Source: Zobellella iuensis (GTDB taxonomy: Bacteria > Pseudomonadota > Gammaproteobacteria > Enterobacterales > Aeromonadaceae). From it: a stretch of DNA of 64,000 nt. Below the pieces are notes generated by a model. It was not told where the DNA came from. It searched no databases and worked only from the letters and a program-made list of their open reading frames with translations. Positions 46,501 to 55,145 of this stretch are shown here, piece after piece (position 1 is the stretch's first letter; each line of letters starts with the position of its first letter). The DNA lies in contig NZ_JAERTZ010000018.1 in NCBI RefSeq assembly GCF_016746085.1, forward strand, positions 62,001-126,000. The letters run 5' to 3'. A program made the position numbers and the translations under genes.

Positions 46501-46934
46501 GGCACCGAATATTGCGCCCCTTCGTGGCCCAGGTGGCGGCGGCCGCCGCCGGCATAGAGCTGACCACCTTGCTGGTGGGGGAGGATACGACCCTGCATTT
46601 CGCCCCCCTGGCGCGGGACGAGGCCGAGGCCATCATGCAGGGCTGGCTGGAGGCCTGGCGCGCCGGGCAGGCGGCGCCGCTGCCGGTGGCGCTCAATACC
46701 GCCATGGCCTGGCTGGACCAGCAGGACGAGGCCAAGGCCGAGGCCGCCGCCCGCCTGGCCTATGAGGGCGACGGCTACCACGGCCCGGGCGAATGCGGCC
46801 AGCATGCCGCCCTGGCGCGGCAGTTTCCCGACTTTGCCGCGCTTTGCGCCGATGGCGGCTTTGCCACCTGGAGCCGGTTGCTGTACCAACCCTTGCTGGA
46901 CCATCAACCCGAACTGCTGGAGGCCGACGCATGA
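43518..46934 (+). CDS. recC: exodeoxyribonuclease V subunit RecC
   Basis: A 1138-residue subunit of RecBCD that recognises Chi and splits the duplex. It opens LMVVHGNHLEELRELAVAWM and continues with ENEVILVQSNGIAQWLKLALAE, the decayed helicase fold of RecC, then MPMRAIPFRMVCLLGMNDGDYPR and the inactive nuclease-like C-terminus. Length and motifs match the family. It directly precedes recB (ATGA overlap), without the ptrA gene found between them in E. coli. Confidence 0.96.
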   Translation: MQHDEALTPGLMVVHGNHLEELRELAVAWMRRYPLAPLENEVILVQSNGIAQWLKLALAEHRSGGIAAAVQVELPARFLWQTYRTVLGSHSIPLQSPLDKAPLTWRLMRLLPDLLADPVFAPLHRFLRDDADARKRYQLAERLADLFDQYQVYRADWLAAWAEGRDEIINMRQGAQPLDEAVRWQPALWRALLADVGRDELAGSRAGVHPRFVAELRERDCAPAGLSRRVVVFGISSLPAQTLEALAALARFSQVLLCVHNPCQHHWGDIVPDQDLLRHQYRRHRRKPGQPPALSDDDLHQHAHPLLAAWGKQGRDYINLLDSYDDPDHYRARFDAIGSRIDLFGEGQTDHLLGQLQDDILNLRPLAETRAQWPPLADEAASIRFHLAHSAQREVEILHDQLLAHFAADDSLKPREIIVMVPDVNAYAPHIEAVFGQYGRDDPRYIPFTLADQGSRGTEPLLIALEHLLRLPENRLTVSEVLDLLDVPALRDLFGIEEQDLPTLHRWIEGAGIRWGLDARRRAELGLPAELEQNTWRFGLRRMLLGYAVGAGEACQGIEPYDEIGGLDAALIGPLVRLLDALDRLHGQLARPLPAADWGAVLHGLLADFFLPRQERDQALLAGLTEALEQWQELCAGVALTEPLPLNVVREAWLGALDQGRLSQRFLAGAVNFCTLMPMRAIPFRMVCLLGMNDGDYPRSQTPLDFDLMAGDYRPGDRSRREDDRYLLLEALLAAREQLYISWVGRSIRDNSERPASVLVGQLRDHLANGWVMADGRPLLAALTTEHPLQPFSRDYFGTGPLFSYAREWAELHRPRAPGEARALPPPVIEEAQPLERLQHFLRDPVGHFFTQRLKVYLDEEVQPQLDEEPFRLDGLQQYQLKQHLLEQASLAAEAPLPALAQAARRLQGNGVLPLAGFGERLSQQLLAPLPEQLQRFQDLCRCWPERLDSPLPVQLAHAGIELQGWLGGLHRAGERLARIELQPGTLLRKAGPKWHRILRPFVAQVAAAAAGIELTTLLVGEDTTLHFAPLARDEAEAIMQGWLEAWRAGQAAPLPVALNTAMAWLDQQDEAKAEAAARLAYEGDGYHGPGECGQHAALARQFPDFAALCADGGFATWSRLLYQPLLDHQPELLEADA

Positions 46935-49900
46935 GCCCCTTACCCACCCGCCCGCTGGCGCTGCGCTTCGTGCTGCACGGCAGCCGCCTGATCGAGGCCA
47001 GCGCCGGCACCGGCAAAACCTTTACCATCTCCGCCCTCTACCTGCGGCTGGTGCTGGGCCATGGCGGCGACGCCGGCTTCGCCCGCGAGCTGCTGCCGCC
47101 GGAGATCCTGGTGGTGACCTTTACCGACGCCGCCACCCGTGAGCTGCGCGATCGCATTCGCGCCCGGCTGGTGGAGGCGGCGGCGGTGTTCCGCGCGGAG
47201 CAGGCCGGCGATCCGTTGCTGCAGGCGCTGCGCGACGACTTCGATCCCGAACGCTGGCCGGCTTGTGCCCGCCGGCTCGATATCGCCGCCCAGTGGATGG
47301 ACGAGGCGGCGGTGTCCACCATCCACGGCTGGTGCCAGCGCATGCTGCGCGAGCACGCCTTCGACAGCGGCAGCCTCTTTACCCAGACCCTGGAAACCGA
47401 TCACGGCGAACTGCTGGCCGAGGTGGTGCGCGACTACTGGCGGCGCCAGTGCTACCCGCTGGCGGGCGAGGCGCTCGACTGGGTGATGGCGCACTGGCAG
47501 GCGCCGGATCTGCTGCTGGGCGAGGTCCGTCCGCTGCTGGGCGAGCAGGATGCCGTCGGCGGCGAGCTGGGCGAGCTGCTGGAGCGCTCCCTTGGGGAGC
47601 AGGCCGAGGCACTGGCGGCGCTCAAGGCGCCCTGGCGCCTCTGGCTGGAAGACATTGATGGCATATTGCAACCGGCGATAGCGGCAAAACAGGTACACGG
47701 CAAATGGTTGCAGGCCAAGCGAACCGACGGTTGGCTGGCCGCCATACGCGATTGGCTCGAGAGTGATGAGGTTGCGCTGTCGCTCAGCGAGGCGGCGATT
47801 TATCGTCTGACGCCCGAGGGAATAGCGGAAGCCTGGAAAGTCGGGGAGGCACCGTCACACCCCGCCTTTACCGCCATGCGGACGCTGCCCGGACAGCTTG
47901 CCGCCCTTGCCGCGCCGCTCGAGGCACCCCGCCGCCACGCCGCCGCCTGGATCCGCCGCCGCTTCGACGAGGAAAAGCGCCGCCGGGCCGAGATGGGCTT
48001 CGACGACATGCTGTCCCGGTTGGACGAGGCCTTGCAGGGAGAGAACGGCGATCGCCTGGCCGAGGTGATCCGCCGCCAGTTTCCGGTGGCCCTGATCGAC
48101 GAATTCCAGGACACGGATCCGCTGCAGTACCGTATTTTCGACCGCATCTACCGGCTGGCGGAAAACGACCCGGCGTGCGGCCTGTTCCTGATCGGCGATC
48201 CCAAGCAGGCGATCTACGCCTTTCGCGGCGCCGATATCCACACCTACCTGGCGGCGCGGCGGGCCACCGACGGCCGCCACGACAGCCTGGACACCAACTT
48301 CCGCTCCGCCACGGCCATGGTCGACGCCGTCAACCGGGTGTTCGAGCTGGCGGAGCGGCGGGAGTCAGGCCAGGGTGCCTTCCTGTTCCGCTCTGCCGCC
48401 GACAACCCGCTGCCCTTCCTGCCGGTGCGGGCCCAGGGCCGCAAGGAGTGCTGGCAGCTTGACGGCGAGCCCGGGCCGGCGTTGACCTGCTGGCAACTGG
48501 AGCAGGAGGAGCCGCTGTCGGGCACCACCTACCGCGCCGAGATGGCGGCCCGGGCGGCGAGCGAGATCACCCGCCTGCTGAGCCTGGGCCGGGAGGGACG
48601 CGCCGGTTTTGCCGGCGACCAGGACTTCGCCCCGCTGCGGCCGAGCGACATTGCCGTGCTGGTGCGGGATTTCAAGGAAGCCGAAGCCATCCGCGGCGAG
48701 CTGGCCGCCCGGGGCGTGCGCAGCGTCTACCTGTCCGACAAGGATTCCATCTTCGACAGCCGGGAGGCGAGGGATCTGCTGTTGTGGCTGCGCGCCTGCG
48801 CCGAGCCGGAGCAGGATCGCCGGTTGCGGGCGGCCCTGGCCAGCCGCAGCCTGGGCCTGGAGCTGCATGAGCTGGAACAGCTCAACCAGGACGAACGCCA
48901 CTGGGAGCGGCGGGTGATGCAGTTTCGCGGCTACCGACAGCGCTGGCAGCGCCAGGGCGTGCTGCCCATGGTGCACCAGCTGCTGCACGACTTCGCCCTG
49001 CCGGGGCGGCTGATGCTCCGGGCCGACGGCGAACGGGCCCTGACCAACCTGTTGCACCTGGCCGAGCTGATGCAGCAGGCCGCCGCCGGCCTGGACGGCG
49101 AGCAGGCATTGATCCGCCACCTGGCGGAGCTTATCGGCGGCCAGGGCCAGGCGGCGGACGAGCAGGTGCTGCGGCTGGAAAGCGACGCCGCCCTGGTGCG
49201 GGTGGTGACCATCCACAAGTCCAAGGGGCTGGAATACCCGCTGGTGTTCCTGCCCTTTATCTGCTCCTTCCGCGAGGCCGGCAAGGGGCGGCCGGTGCAG
49301 CTGCACGACGGCGCCCGCCGCCGCCTGGTGCTGACCCCGGACGAGGACGACCTGGCCCTGGCCGACCGCGAGCGGCTGGGGGAGGATCTGCGGCTGCTGT
49401 ACGTGGCGCTGACCCGCGCCCGCCACGCCTGCTGGCTGGGGCTGGCCGATCTCAAGGTGGGCAACGCCAGGGCCTCGCGCCTGCACCGCTCGGCGCTCGG
49501 CTACCTGCTCGGGGGCGGGGCCGAACTGCCCGCCAGCGCCGCCCTCGGCGACTGGCTGCACCCGCTGGCGACGGCAGGCGATACGGTGGTGCTGCCGGCC
49601 CCGGCGAGCAGCGGGCAGTGCCTGCCGGTCGAGACCGGGGCGGAGCGGGAGCTGCGCTGGCGCACGCCCGGACGCGCCGCCGCCGAGCACTGGTGGATTG
49701 CCTCCTACAGCGCCCTGCGCACCGGCGAACAGGGCGGGACGATACCGGCCCGGCGTTTCGAGGACGCGGCGCCGGAAAGCCCGGCGGCGGCCAAGGTGGC
49801 GGACGACGAGCGGGAGGCGGTGTTCGTGCCGCTGCGGCCGGGTGAAACGCCGACCCTGCACCGCTTTCCACGCGGGCCCAACCCGGGTACCTTCCTGCAC

Positions 49901-50566
49901 GGCCTGCTGGAGCTGGCCGGGCGCGAGGGCTTTGCCGGCGATGCGGCCGGGCTGCGCGAGCAGCTTGCCCGCCGCTGCCAGCTGCGCGGCCTGAGCGAGT
50001 GGATACCCCCCCTCGGCGACTGGCTGCGGCAACTGCTCGGGGCGCCCCTGACCGAGGACGGCGCCACCCTGGCCGGGCTGTCGGCCTGGCAGCCGGAGCT
50101 GGAGTTCTGGCTGGAAGTCAGCCGGGTAGACGTGCGCCGCATCGACGAGCTGGCGCAGGCGGCGGTGCTGCCCGGCCAGCCCCGGCCGGCGCTGTTGCCG
50201 GACCGGCTCAACGGCATGCTCAAGGGCTTTATCGATCTGGTGTTCGAGCACGACGGCCGCTATTTCGTGGTGGATTACAAGTCGAACTGGCTGGGCTCCG
50301 ACGACGACGCCTACACCCCGGAGGCGATGGCGGCCCAGGTGCTGAAACACCGCTACGATCTGCAGTACCTGCTCTACCTGCTGGCGCTGCACCGCCAGCT
50401 CCGGCTGCGCCTGCCCGACTACGACTACGACCGCCACCTGGGCGGCGCCCTCTACCTGTTCGTGCGCAGCCCCGGCGCCGTTTACCGCCACAAGCCGCCG
50501 CGCGAACTGATCGAATCCCTCGACGCCCTGTTCCGGGGCGAAGACCCGCAGGAGACCGCCGCATGA
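46931..50566 (+). CDS. recB: exodeoxyribonuclease V subunit RecB
   Basis: A 1211-residue 3'-5' SF1A helicase and nuclease. Walker A is EASAGTGKTFT at residues 22-32, UvrD-like motifs include LIDEFQDTDPLQYRIF and VTIHKSKGLEYPLVFLP, and the C-terminal nuclease has GFIDLVFEHDG and VVDYKSNW (about 1098-1117) with the metal Asp residues and Lys. The ATG at 46931 overlaps the recC stop; its stop overlaps recD. A frame open upstream from 46793 is not coding. Confidence 0.97.
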   Translation: MSPLPTRPLALRFVLHGSRLIEASAGTGKTFTISALYLRLVLGHGGDAGFARELLPPEILVVTFTDAATRELRDRIRARLVEAAAVFRAEQAGDPLLQALRDDFDPERWPACARRLDIAAQWMDEAAVSTIHGWCQRMLREHAFDSGSLFTQTLETDHGELLAEVVRDYWRRQCYPLAGEALDWVMAHWQAPDLLLGEVRPLLGEQDAVGGELGELLERSLGEQAEALAALKAPWRLWLEDIDGILQPAIAAKQVHGKWLQAKRTDGWLAAIRDWLESDEVALSLSEAAIYRLTPEGIAEAWKVGEAPSHPAFTAMRTLPGQLAALAAPLEAPRRHAAAWIRRRFDEEKRRRAEMGFDDMLSRLDEALQGENGDRLAEVIRRQFPVALIDEFQDTDPLQYRIFDRIYRLAENDPACGLFLIGDPKQAIYAFRGADIHTYLAARRATDGRHDSLDTNFRSATAMVDAVNRVFELAERRESGQGAFLFRSAADNPLPFLPVRAQGRKECWQLDGEPGPALTCWQLEQEEPLSGTTYRAEMAARAASEITRLLSLGREGRAGFAGDQDFAPLRPSDIAVLVRDFKEAEAIRGELAARGVRSVYLSDKDSIFDSREARDLLLWLRACAEPEQDRRLRAALASRSLGLELHELEQLNQDERHWERRVMQFRGYRQRWQRQGVLPMVHQLLHDFALPGRLMLRADGERALTNLLHLAELMQQAAAGLDGEQALIRHLAELIGGQGQAADEQVLRLESDAALVRVVTIHKSKGLEYPLVFLPFICSFREAGKGRPVQLHDGARRRLVLTPDEDDLALADRERLGEDLRLLYVALTRARHACWLGLADLKVGNARASRLHRSALGYLLGGGAELPASAALGDWLHPLATAGDTVVLPAPASSGQCLPVETGAERELRWRTPGRAAAEHWWIASYSALRTGEQGGTIPARRFEDAAPESPAAAKVADDEREAVFVPLRPGETPTLHRFPRGPNPGTFLHGLLELAGREGFAGDAAGLREQLARRCQLRGLSEWIPPLGDWLRQLLGAPLTEDGATLAGLSAWQPELEFWLEVSRVDVRRIDELAQAAVLPGQPRPALLPDRLNGMLKGFIDLVFEHDGRYFVVDYKSNWLGSDDDAYTPEAMAAQVLKHRYDLQYLLYLLALHRQLRLRLPDYDYDRHLGGALYLFVRSPGAVYRHKPPRELIESLDALFRGEDPQETAA

Positions 50567-52593
50567 CCCCGTCCGAGATGATCACCGAGCCGGCCCTGCA
50601 GCGGCGGGAGGAGATGCTGGCCCTGCTCGATGCCTGGGTGGCGTGCGGCTGGCTGCGGGCCCTGGACCGGGCCCTGGCCGGCTTTTTCCTCGAGCTGGAT
50701 CCGGACGCCTCGCCCCTGCTGCTGCTGGCGGCGGCCCTGGCCAGCCACCAGCTCGGCCAGGGCCACGTCTGCCTGGATCTGGCCGCCACCCTCGACAATC
50801 CCGACTTCGCCCTGTCGCTGCCGCCGGAAGGGGAAGCGGCGGACGCCGGCTGGCTGCCCTCCCAGCTGCTGGCCGGAGTGAGCCTGGCCGCCTGGCAGGC
50901 GGCCCTGGCCGCAAGCCCCCTGGTGGCCGACGCCGGAGGCGACACGGCGACGCCGCTGGTGCTCGACGGCGAGCGGCTCTACCTGCGCCGATACTGGCGT
51001 TACGAGCAGTCGGTGGCCTCGGCCCTGGCGGCGCGGCTGCGCCGGGAGCCGCCCCTGCCGGACGCGCTGGCGGCGCGGCTGGATCGGCTCTTTCCCGATC
51101 CGCTGGTGGTGGCGGGGGAGCGGCTGACCGACTGGCAGAAGCTGGCCTGCGCCCTGGCGGTGAGGGGCAATTTCGCGCTGATCACCGGCGGCCCCGGCAC
51201 CGGCAAGACCACCACAGTGGTGCGGCTGCTGGCCCTGTTGCAGGAGTCGGCCGGCGAGCGGCCGCTGCGCATCCGGCTGGCGGCCCCCACCGGCAAGGCG
51301 GCGGCCCGGCTGACCGAGTCCATCGGCGGCCAGGTGGCGTCGCTGCCGGTGAGCGAGGCGGTGCGTGCCCAGATCCCGAGCGAGGTGACCACCCTGCACC
51401 GGCTGCTCGGCAGCCTGCCGGCCAGCCGCCATTTCCGCCACCATGCCGGCAACCCGCTGCCGCTGGACGTGCTGGTGGTGGACGAGGCCTCGATGATCGA
51501 TCTGGAGATGATGGCCTGCCTGCTGGCGGCGTTGCCGCCCCATGCCCGCCTGATCCTGCTGGGCGACAAGGATCAGCTCGCTTCGGTGGAAGCCGGCGCC
51601 CTGCTCGGCGACCTGTGCCGGGACGCGGAGCGCGGCCGCTACGATCCGGCGCTGGTCGACTGGCTGGAGCAGGTCAGCGGCGAGTCCGTGTGCGATCCGG
51701 CACTGGTGCCGGGCCATGCCGACCGGCATCCGCTGGCCCAGCGCACCCTGATGCTGCGCTATTCCCGCCGCTTCGGCAGCGGCTCCGGCATCGGCCGCCT
51801 GGCGCGGGCGGTGAACGAGCAGGACGCGGCGACGGCCCGTGCCATACTGGCCGAGGCCGGTGAGGATTTGCACCTGCGGCGGCTGCGCGGCGAGCAGGAC
51901 TCGGGATTGGACAGCCTGCTGCGACGCGGTCGGGGCCAGGCCCGGGGCTACGGCCATTACCTGGCGGTGATGACGGCGGCGCGCCCGGCCGCAGACTGTC
52001 CGCCGGAGGATCCGGCCTGGGAGCATTGGGCGGCGCAGGTGCTTGCCGCCTTCGACGAGTTTCGCCTGCTGTGCGCGGTGCGCAAGGGCCCCTGGGGGGT
52101 GGAAGGACTCAACCTGCGCATCGCGGCGCTGCTGCACCGGCAGGGCCTGCTGGAAGGGGATCAGGGCTGGTACGAGGGGAGGCCGGTGCTGGTGACCCGC
52201 AACGACTACAGCCTGGGGCTGATGAACGGCGATATCGGCATCGCCTTGCGCCTGCCCGACGAGCCCGGCCGCCCGGTGCTGCGGGTGGCCTTTCCCCGCA
52301 ACGACGGCTCCGGCGGCCTGAAGTTCATCCTGCCCAGCCGGCTGGGCGCGGTGGAGACGGTGTTCGCCATGACGGTGCACAAGTCCCAGGGCTCGGAGTT
52401 CGCCCACACCGCCCTGATCCTGCCGGAAACCCTCAACCCGGTGCTGACCAAGGAGCTGCTCTACACCGGCATCACCCGGGCCCGGCACTGGTTCAGCCTG
52501 GTGGAAAGCCGGCCCTCGGTGTTCGACGAGGCGGTGAAACGCCGGGTGGAGCGGCGCAGCGGCCTGCTGGCCGGCCTGCAGGGTGAGGCGTGA
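50563..52593 (+). CDS. recD: exodeoxyribonuclease V subunit RecD
   Basis: A 676-residue 5'-3' SF1B helicase. It contains Walker A TGGPGTGKTTT (about residue 208), DEASMIDLEMM, and the late motifs VFAMTVHKSQGSEF and LYTGITRARHWF. The ATG at 50563 overlaps the recB stop (ATGA). The N-terminal domain that contacts RecC is present. With RecB and RecC it degrades and resects double-strand ends. Confidence 0.97.
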   Translation: MTPSEMITEPALQRREEMLALLDAWVACGWLRALDRALAGFFLELDPDASPLLLLAAALASHQLGQGHVCLDLAATLDNPDFALSLPPEGEAADAGWLPSQLLAGVSLAAWQAALAASPLVADAGGDTATPLVLDGERLYLRRYWRYEQSVASALAARLRREPPLPDALAARLDRLFPDPLVVAGERLTDWQKLACALAVRGNFALITGGPGTGKTTTVVRLLALLQESAGERPLRIRLAAPTGKAAARLTESIGGQVASLPVSEAVRAQIPSEVTTLHRLLGSLPASRHFRHHAGNPLPLDVLVVDEASMIDLEMMACLLAALPPHARLILLGDKDQLASVEAGALLGDLCRDAERGRYDPALVDWLEQVSGESVCDPALVPGHADRHPLAQRTLMLRYSRRFGSGSGIGRLARAVNEQDAATARAILAEAGEDLHLRRLRGEQDSGLDSLLRRGRGQARGYGHYLAVMTAARPAADCPPEDPAWEHWAAQVLAAFDEFRLLCAVRKGPWGVEGLNLRIAALLHRQGLLEGDQGWYEGRPVLVTRNDYSLGLMNGDIGIALRLPDEPGRPVLRVAFPRNDGSGGLKFILPSRLGAVETVFAMTVHKSQGSEFAHTALILPETLNPVLTKELLYTGITRARHWFSLVESRPSVFDEAVKRRVERRSGLLAGLQGEA

Positions 52594-52624
52594 GAGCAAC
52601 AGTGGTCGATGGGATGCGGACGGT

Positions 52625-52703
52625 AGGCTCCATTTCAATGGACCTCCCGACCACGGTGCCGTGGTTTGGTCGAATAAATTCGACCCTAGGGGACAGCCTG
52701 TTC
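52625..52703. repeat. cluster of short inverted repeats after recD
   Basis: Three small dyads lie in the recD-FAN1 gap: GGCTCC-ATTTCAAT-GGACC (52626-52644), ACCACGG/CCGTGGT (centred near 52658) and GGTCGAAT/ATTCGACC (52668-52685). None is followed by a clear T run. They may attenuate readthrough into the FAN1-like gene. Confidence 0.5.
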
Positions 52704-52740
52704 TCCGGGGAACTGGCCAGAATAAAAAGGAAGGACTGAG

Positions 52741-52788
52741 ATGCAACTGCAACCGGCAACGATGGTGCGCGCCCATGGCGACGGTTAA
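52741..52788 (+). CDS. 15-codon leader ORF of the FAN1-like gene
   Basis: An ORF encoding MQLQPATMVRAHGDG and ending in TAA, preceded by AAAAGGAAGGA, the best ribosome site in this region. It overlaps the FAN1-like start (ATG 52775, +1 frame), which itself has no ribosome site. This suggests translational coupling rather than a functional peptide. No attenuator-type codon run is present. Confidence 0.5.
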   Translation: MQLQPATMVRAHGDG

Positions 52789-54439
52789 ACGGCCGGCGCC
52801 GGCTTCGCTGGCGGATCCCTACTACTACCTGGTTAATGCCCGCACCCTGGTGGGCTGGGTGCTGGAGCATCACGGCGATCTGCTGCTGGACGGGGAAAAG
52901 GCGCAGCTGGCCGCCTGGCTCGGCGCCGGGCGTGAAGCCCGGGCGCTGCTGGTGCGCATGGTGATGCGCAAGGGCGAGCACTTTCGGCTGAGCCGGCTGC
53001 GCTATCCGGAGATTGGGGCGCCGGCTCCGGTCGCGGAGGAGCTGGTGTCGCTGGGGCTGGTGCAGAGCCGGACGCCGATCCCGGTGGAGGAACTGACCGA
53101 CCTGCTCACCCTGGCAGAGCTGAACCGCTGTTTTGCCGGCGCCTTCGCCGAGGCCGGGCTGGTCCGCGCCAACAAGGGCGTGAAGCGGGACTGGCTGCGG
53201 GCCCGGCCCGAGTACGCCACGCCGCGCCCCTTTGCCGACTGGTGGCCCGCCAGCCAGGACCGCCTGCTGAGCCTCGCCTGCATGCCCCTGTTCGAGCGGC
53301 TGCGACTGATGTTCTTCGGCAACCTGCACCAGGACTGGTCTGAGTTCGTGCTCACCGAGCTGGGCAGCCAGCGCTACGAAAGCGTGGCCTTCACGCCCGA
53401 GTCCCGAGCCTTCCATCACCGCGCCGAGGTGGATCATTATCTGGTTTTGCACCGGCTGCGGGAGCGGCTGGAACAGGGTGAAGCGCCGGCCACCTTACTG
53501 GAAGCCTTGCCGGCCCCGCTCGATAACGACTGGCTGGCGGCTCGTCGGGCCAAGCTGATGTACCAGCTGGCCCGGGCGGCGGAAAAGGCCGGCGACGGCG
53601 ATACCGCCCTTCGGGCCTATCGCCACAGCGATGACCGTGAGGCCCGGGTGCGCCAGGCCCGGCTGCTCGAACGCCGGGGCGACCATGGCGACGCCTTTGC
53701 CCTGGCCCAGGCGGGGCTGGCACAGCCCCGGGACGAGGCCGAGCTGCAGGGCATGACGCGGTTGTACCGCCGGCTTTACAAAAAGGTGGGTGGCCCGGCG
53801 CCGGCGCCCGTTACCGAGGCCCCCGTCGTCACCCGCACCCTGACGCTGCCGGCGTCGGAGGAGCGAGTAGAGCGGTTGGCGGCCAAGGCCCTGGCCGGGC
53901 CGGACACACCGGTGTATTACGTGGAAAACCAGCTGTTCAACGGCCTGCTGGCGCTACTGTGCTGGGAAGCGCTGTACGCGCCCCTGCCCGGGGCCTTCTT
54001 CCATCCCTTCCATGCCGGACCGGTGGATCTGTACCGGCCCGGTTTTGCCGAGCGGCGTCAGGATTTGCTCGCCGCCTGCCTGGCCCGGCTGGAGAACGGC
54101 AGTTACCGGCCCGCCATCCTGGCGCGCTACCGGCAGAAGCTGGGCATCAGCTGCCCGCTGCTGGCCTGGCCGGCGCTGTCCGAGCCCCTGCTGGCGCGTG
54201 TGCTGAGCTGCATACCGCCGGCGCACCTCAAGGCCATCTTTACCCGCCTGCTGTCGGATCTGCGCGGCCACGGCAGCGGCCTGCCGGATCTGATCCGCTT
54301 CCTGCCGGACGGAGGCTATGAGCTGGTCGAGGTCAAGGGCCCGGGGGATCGGCTGCAGGACAACCAGCGCCGCTGGCTGGCGTTTTTCCACCAGCAGGGT
54401 ATTGCCGCCTCGGTCTGCCAGGTGCGCTGGTCGCCTTAG
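52775..54439 (+). CDS. FAN1-like VRR-NUC structure-specific nuclease
   Basis: A 554-residue protein ending in a VRR-NUC domain: GLPDLIRFLP (about residue 501) and YELVEVKGPGDRLQDNQRRWLAFF supply the PD-(D/E)xK residues Asp, Glu-x-Lys and the following Gln. The N-terminal YYYLVNARTLVGWVLEHHGDLL and the TPR-like middle match bacterial FAN1 homologues, which cut 5' flaps and can unhook crosslinks in vitro. It follows recD. The start at 52775 lies in the overlapping leader ORF; the frame is open further upstream without homology. Confidence 0.87.
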   Translation: MATVKRPAPASLADPYYYLVNARTLVGWVLEHHGDLLLDGEKAQLAAWLGAGREARALLVRMVMRKGEHFRLSRLRYPEIGAPAPVAEELVSLGLVQSRTPIPVEELTDLLTLAELNRCFAGAFAEAGLVRANKGVKRDWLRARPEYATPRPFADWWPASQDRLLSLACMPLFERLRLMFFGNLHQDWSEFVLTELGSQRYESVAFTPESRAFHHRAEVDHYLVLHRLRERLEQGEAPATLLEALPAPLDNDWLAARRAKLMYQLARAAEKAGDGDTALRAYRHSDDREARVRQARLLERRGDHGDAFALAQAGLAQPRDEAELQGMTRLYRRLYKKVGGPAPAPVTEAPVVTRTLTLPASEERVERLAAKALAGPDTPVYYVENQLFNGLLALLCWEALYAPLPGAFFHPFHAGPVDLYRPGFAERRQDLLAACLARLENGSYRPAILARYRQKLGISCPLLAWPALSEPLLARVLSCIPPAHLKAIFTRLLSDLRGHGSGLPDLIRFLPDGGYELVEVKGPGDRLQDNQRRWLAFFHQQGIAASVCQVRWSP

Positions 54440-54487
54440 CCAGTGCCCTTTCACCTATGCTGAAAGCAGTCATCACCAGGAGGCGGC

Positions 54488-55030
54488 ATGAACAGGATGG
54501 AACAGCTGGCGCGGCTTAACGCCGAAACGGCGGATGACGGTCCGGCCCTGGGCCTGCTGGCCGAGGCCCTGGCGGCCGGGGCGCGGGGCGACTACCCGGT
54601 GGCGGCCTGGCTGATGGATGCCTCGGGCCGGGTCTGGGCCAGCGGGCAGAACCGGGTGTTCAGCGATGGTTTTTGCTCGGCGGCCCACGCTGAGATGCAG
54701 GCGCTGGATACCTTTGAACGACTGTCGGTGCGTCCGGCCGCCACCGGGCTCAGTCTCTGGGTGAGCCTGGAGCCCTGCCCCATGTGCCTGGCCCGGGCCC
54801 TGTACGCCGGGGTGGGCGAAATCGTCTATCTGGTGGAGGACGAGGCCGGCGGCATGGTCCATCGCCGTGACCAACTGCCACCGGCCCTGCTTGAGCTGGT
54901 CCGCCGGGTTCGCTGTCGCCCGGCCCGGCTCGGCTGGGCGGTGGCGCGTTTCGCCGGGGAGCTGGCCCGGGCCTCCCGGGCCGAACTCAGGGCGGCCCTG
55001 CTGGCGGCCCGTGAGGGCGATGGCCCCTGA
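54488..55030 (+). CDS. nucleoside deaminase (CDA-fold, zinc)
   Basis: A 180-residue zinc deaminase with AAHAEMQAL (zinc His and catalytic Glu, about 67-70) and LEPCPMCLARALYAGV (two zinc Cys, about 96-99). TadA-type tRNA adenosine deaminase, guanine deaminase and other nucleoside deaminases share these motifs. The C-terminal tail (LLELVRRVRC...) is unlike canonical TadA, so a free base or nucleoside substrate is more likely. AGGAGG lies eight bases before the ATG. Confidence 0.85.
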   Translation: MNRMEQLARLNAETADDGPALGLLAEALAAGARGDYPVAAWLMDASGRVWASGQNRVFSDGFCSAAHAEMQALDTFERLSVRPAATGLSLWVSLEPCPMCLARALYAGVGEIVYLVEDEAGGMVHRRDQLPPALLELVRRVRCRPARLGWAVARFAGELARASRAELRAALLAAREGDGP

Positions 55031-55062
55031 TCATCAAAAAACACGGAAAATTTATTTTTGCC

Positions 55063-55110
55063 TGCATCCTTTTGTGCTCCTGGCGGGTAGTACAAGGGTG
55101 GCACCTCTTG
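55063..55110 (+). promoter_or_regulatory. possible ECF-type promoter for the DUF3455 gene
   Basis: TGCATCC at 55063-55069 resembles the -35 box of SigK-type ECF promoters (CATCC). The region 16-18 bp downstream (GGGTAGT) is only a fair -10. The match is suggestive because an ECF sigma gene lies 0.7 kb downstream, but it is weak. Confidence 0.25.
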
Positions 55111-55145
55111 CCGCGCTCGATACGACCGTCATAAGGAGACATGAC

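Noticed and set aside
43482-46907. A 1141-codon open frame antisense to recC
   Set aside because: Same high-GC shadow effect; composition is Gln/Gly/Ala-rich without motifs, and RecC motifs are on the plus strand.
48365-52776. Long antisense frames over recB and recD (708 and 764 codons)
   Set aside because: No start context and no domains; the sense strand has clear helicase motifs.
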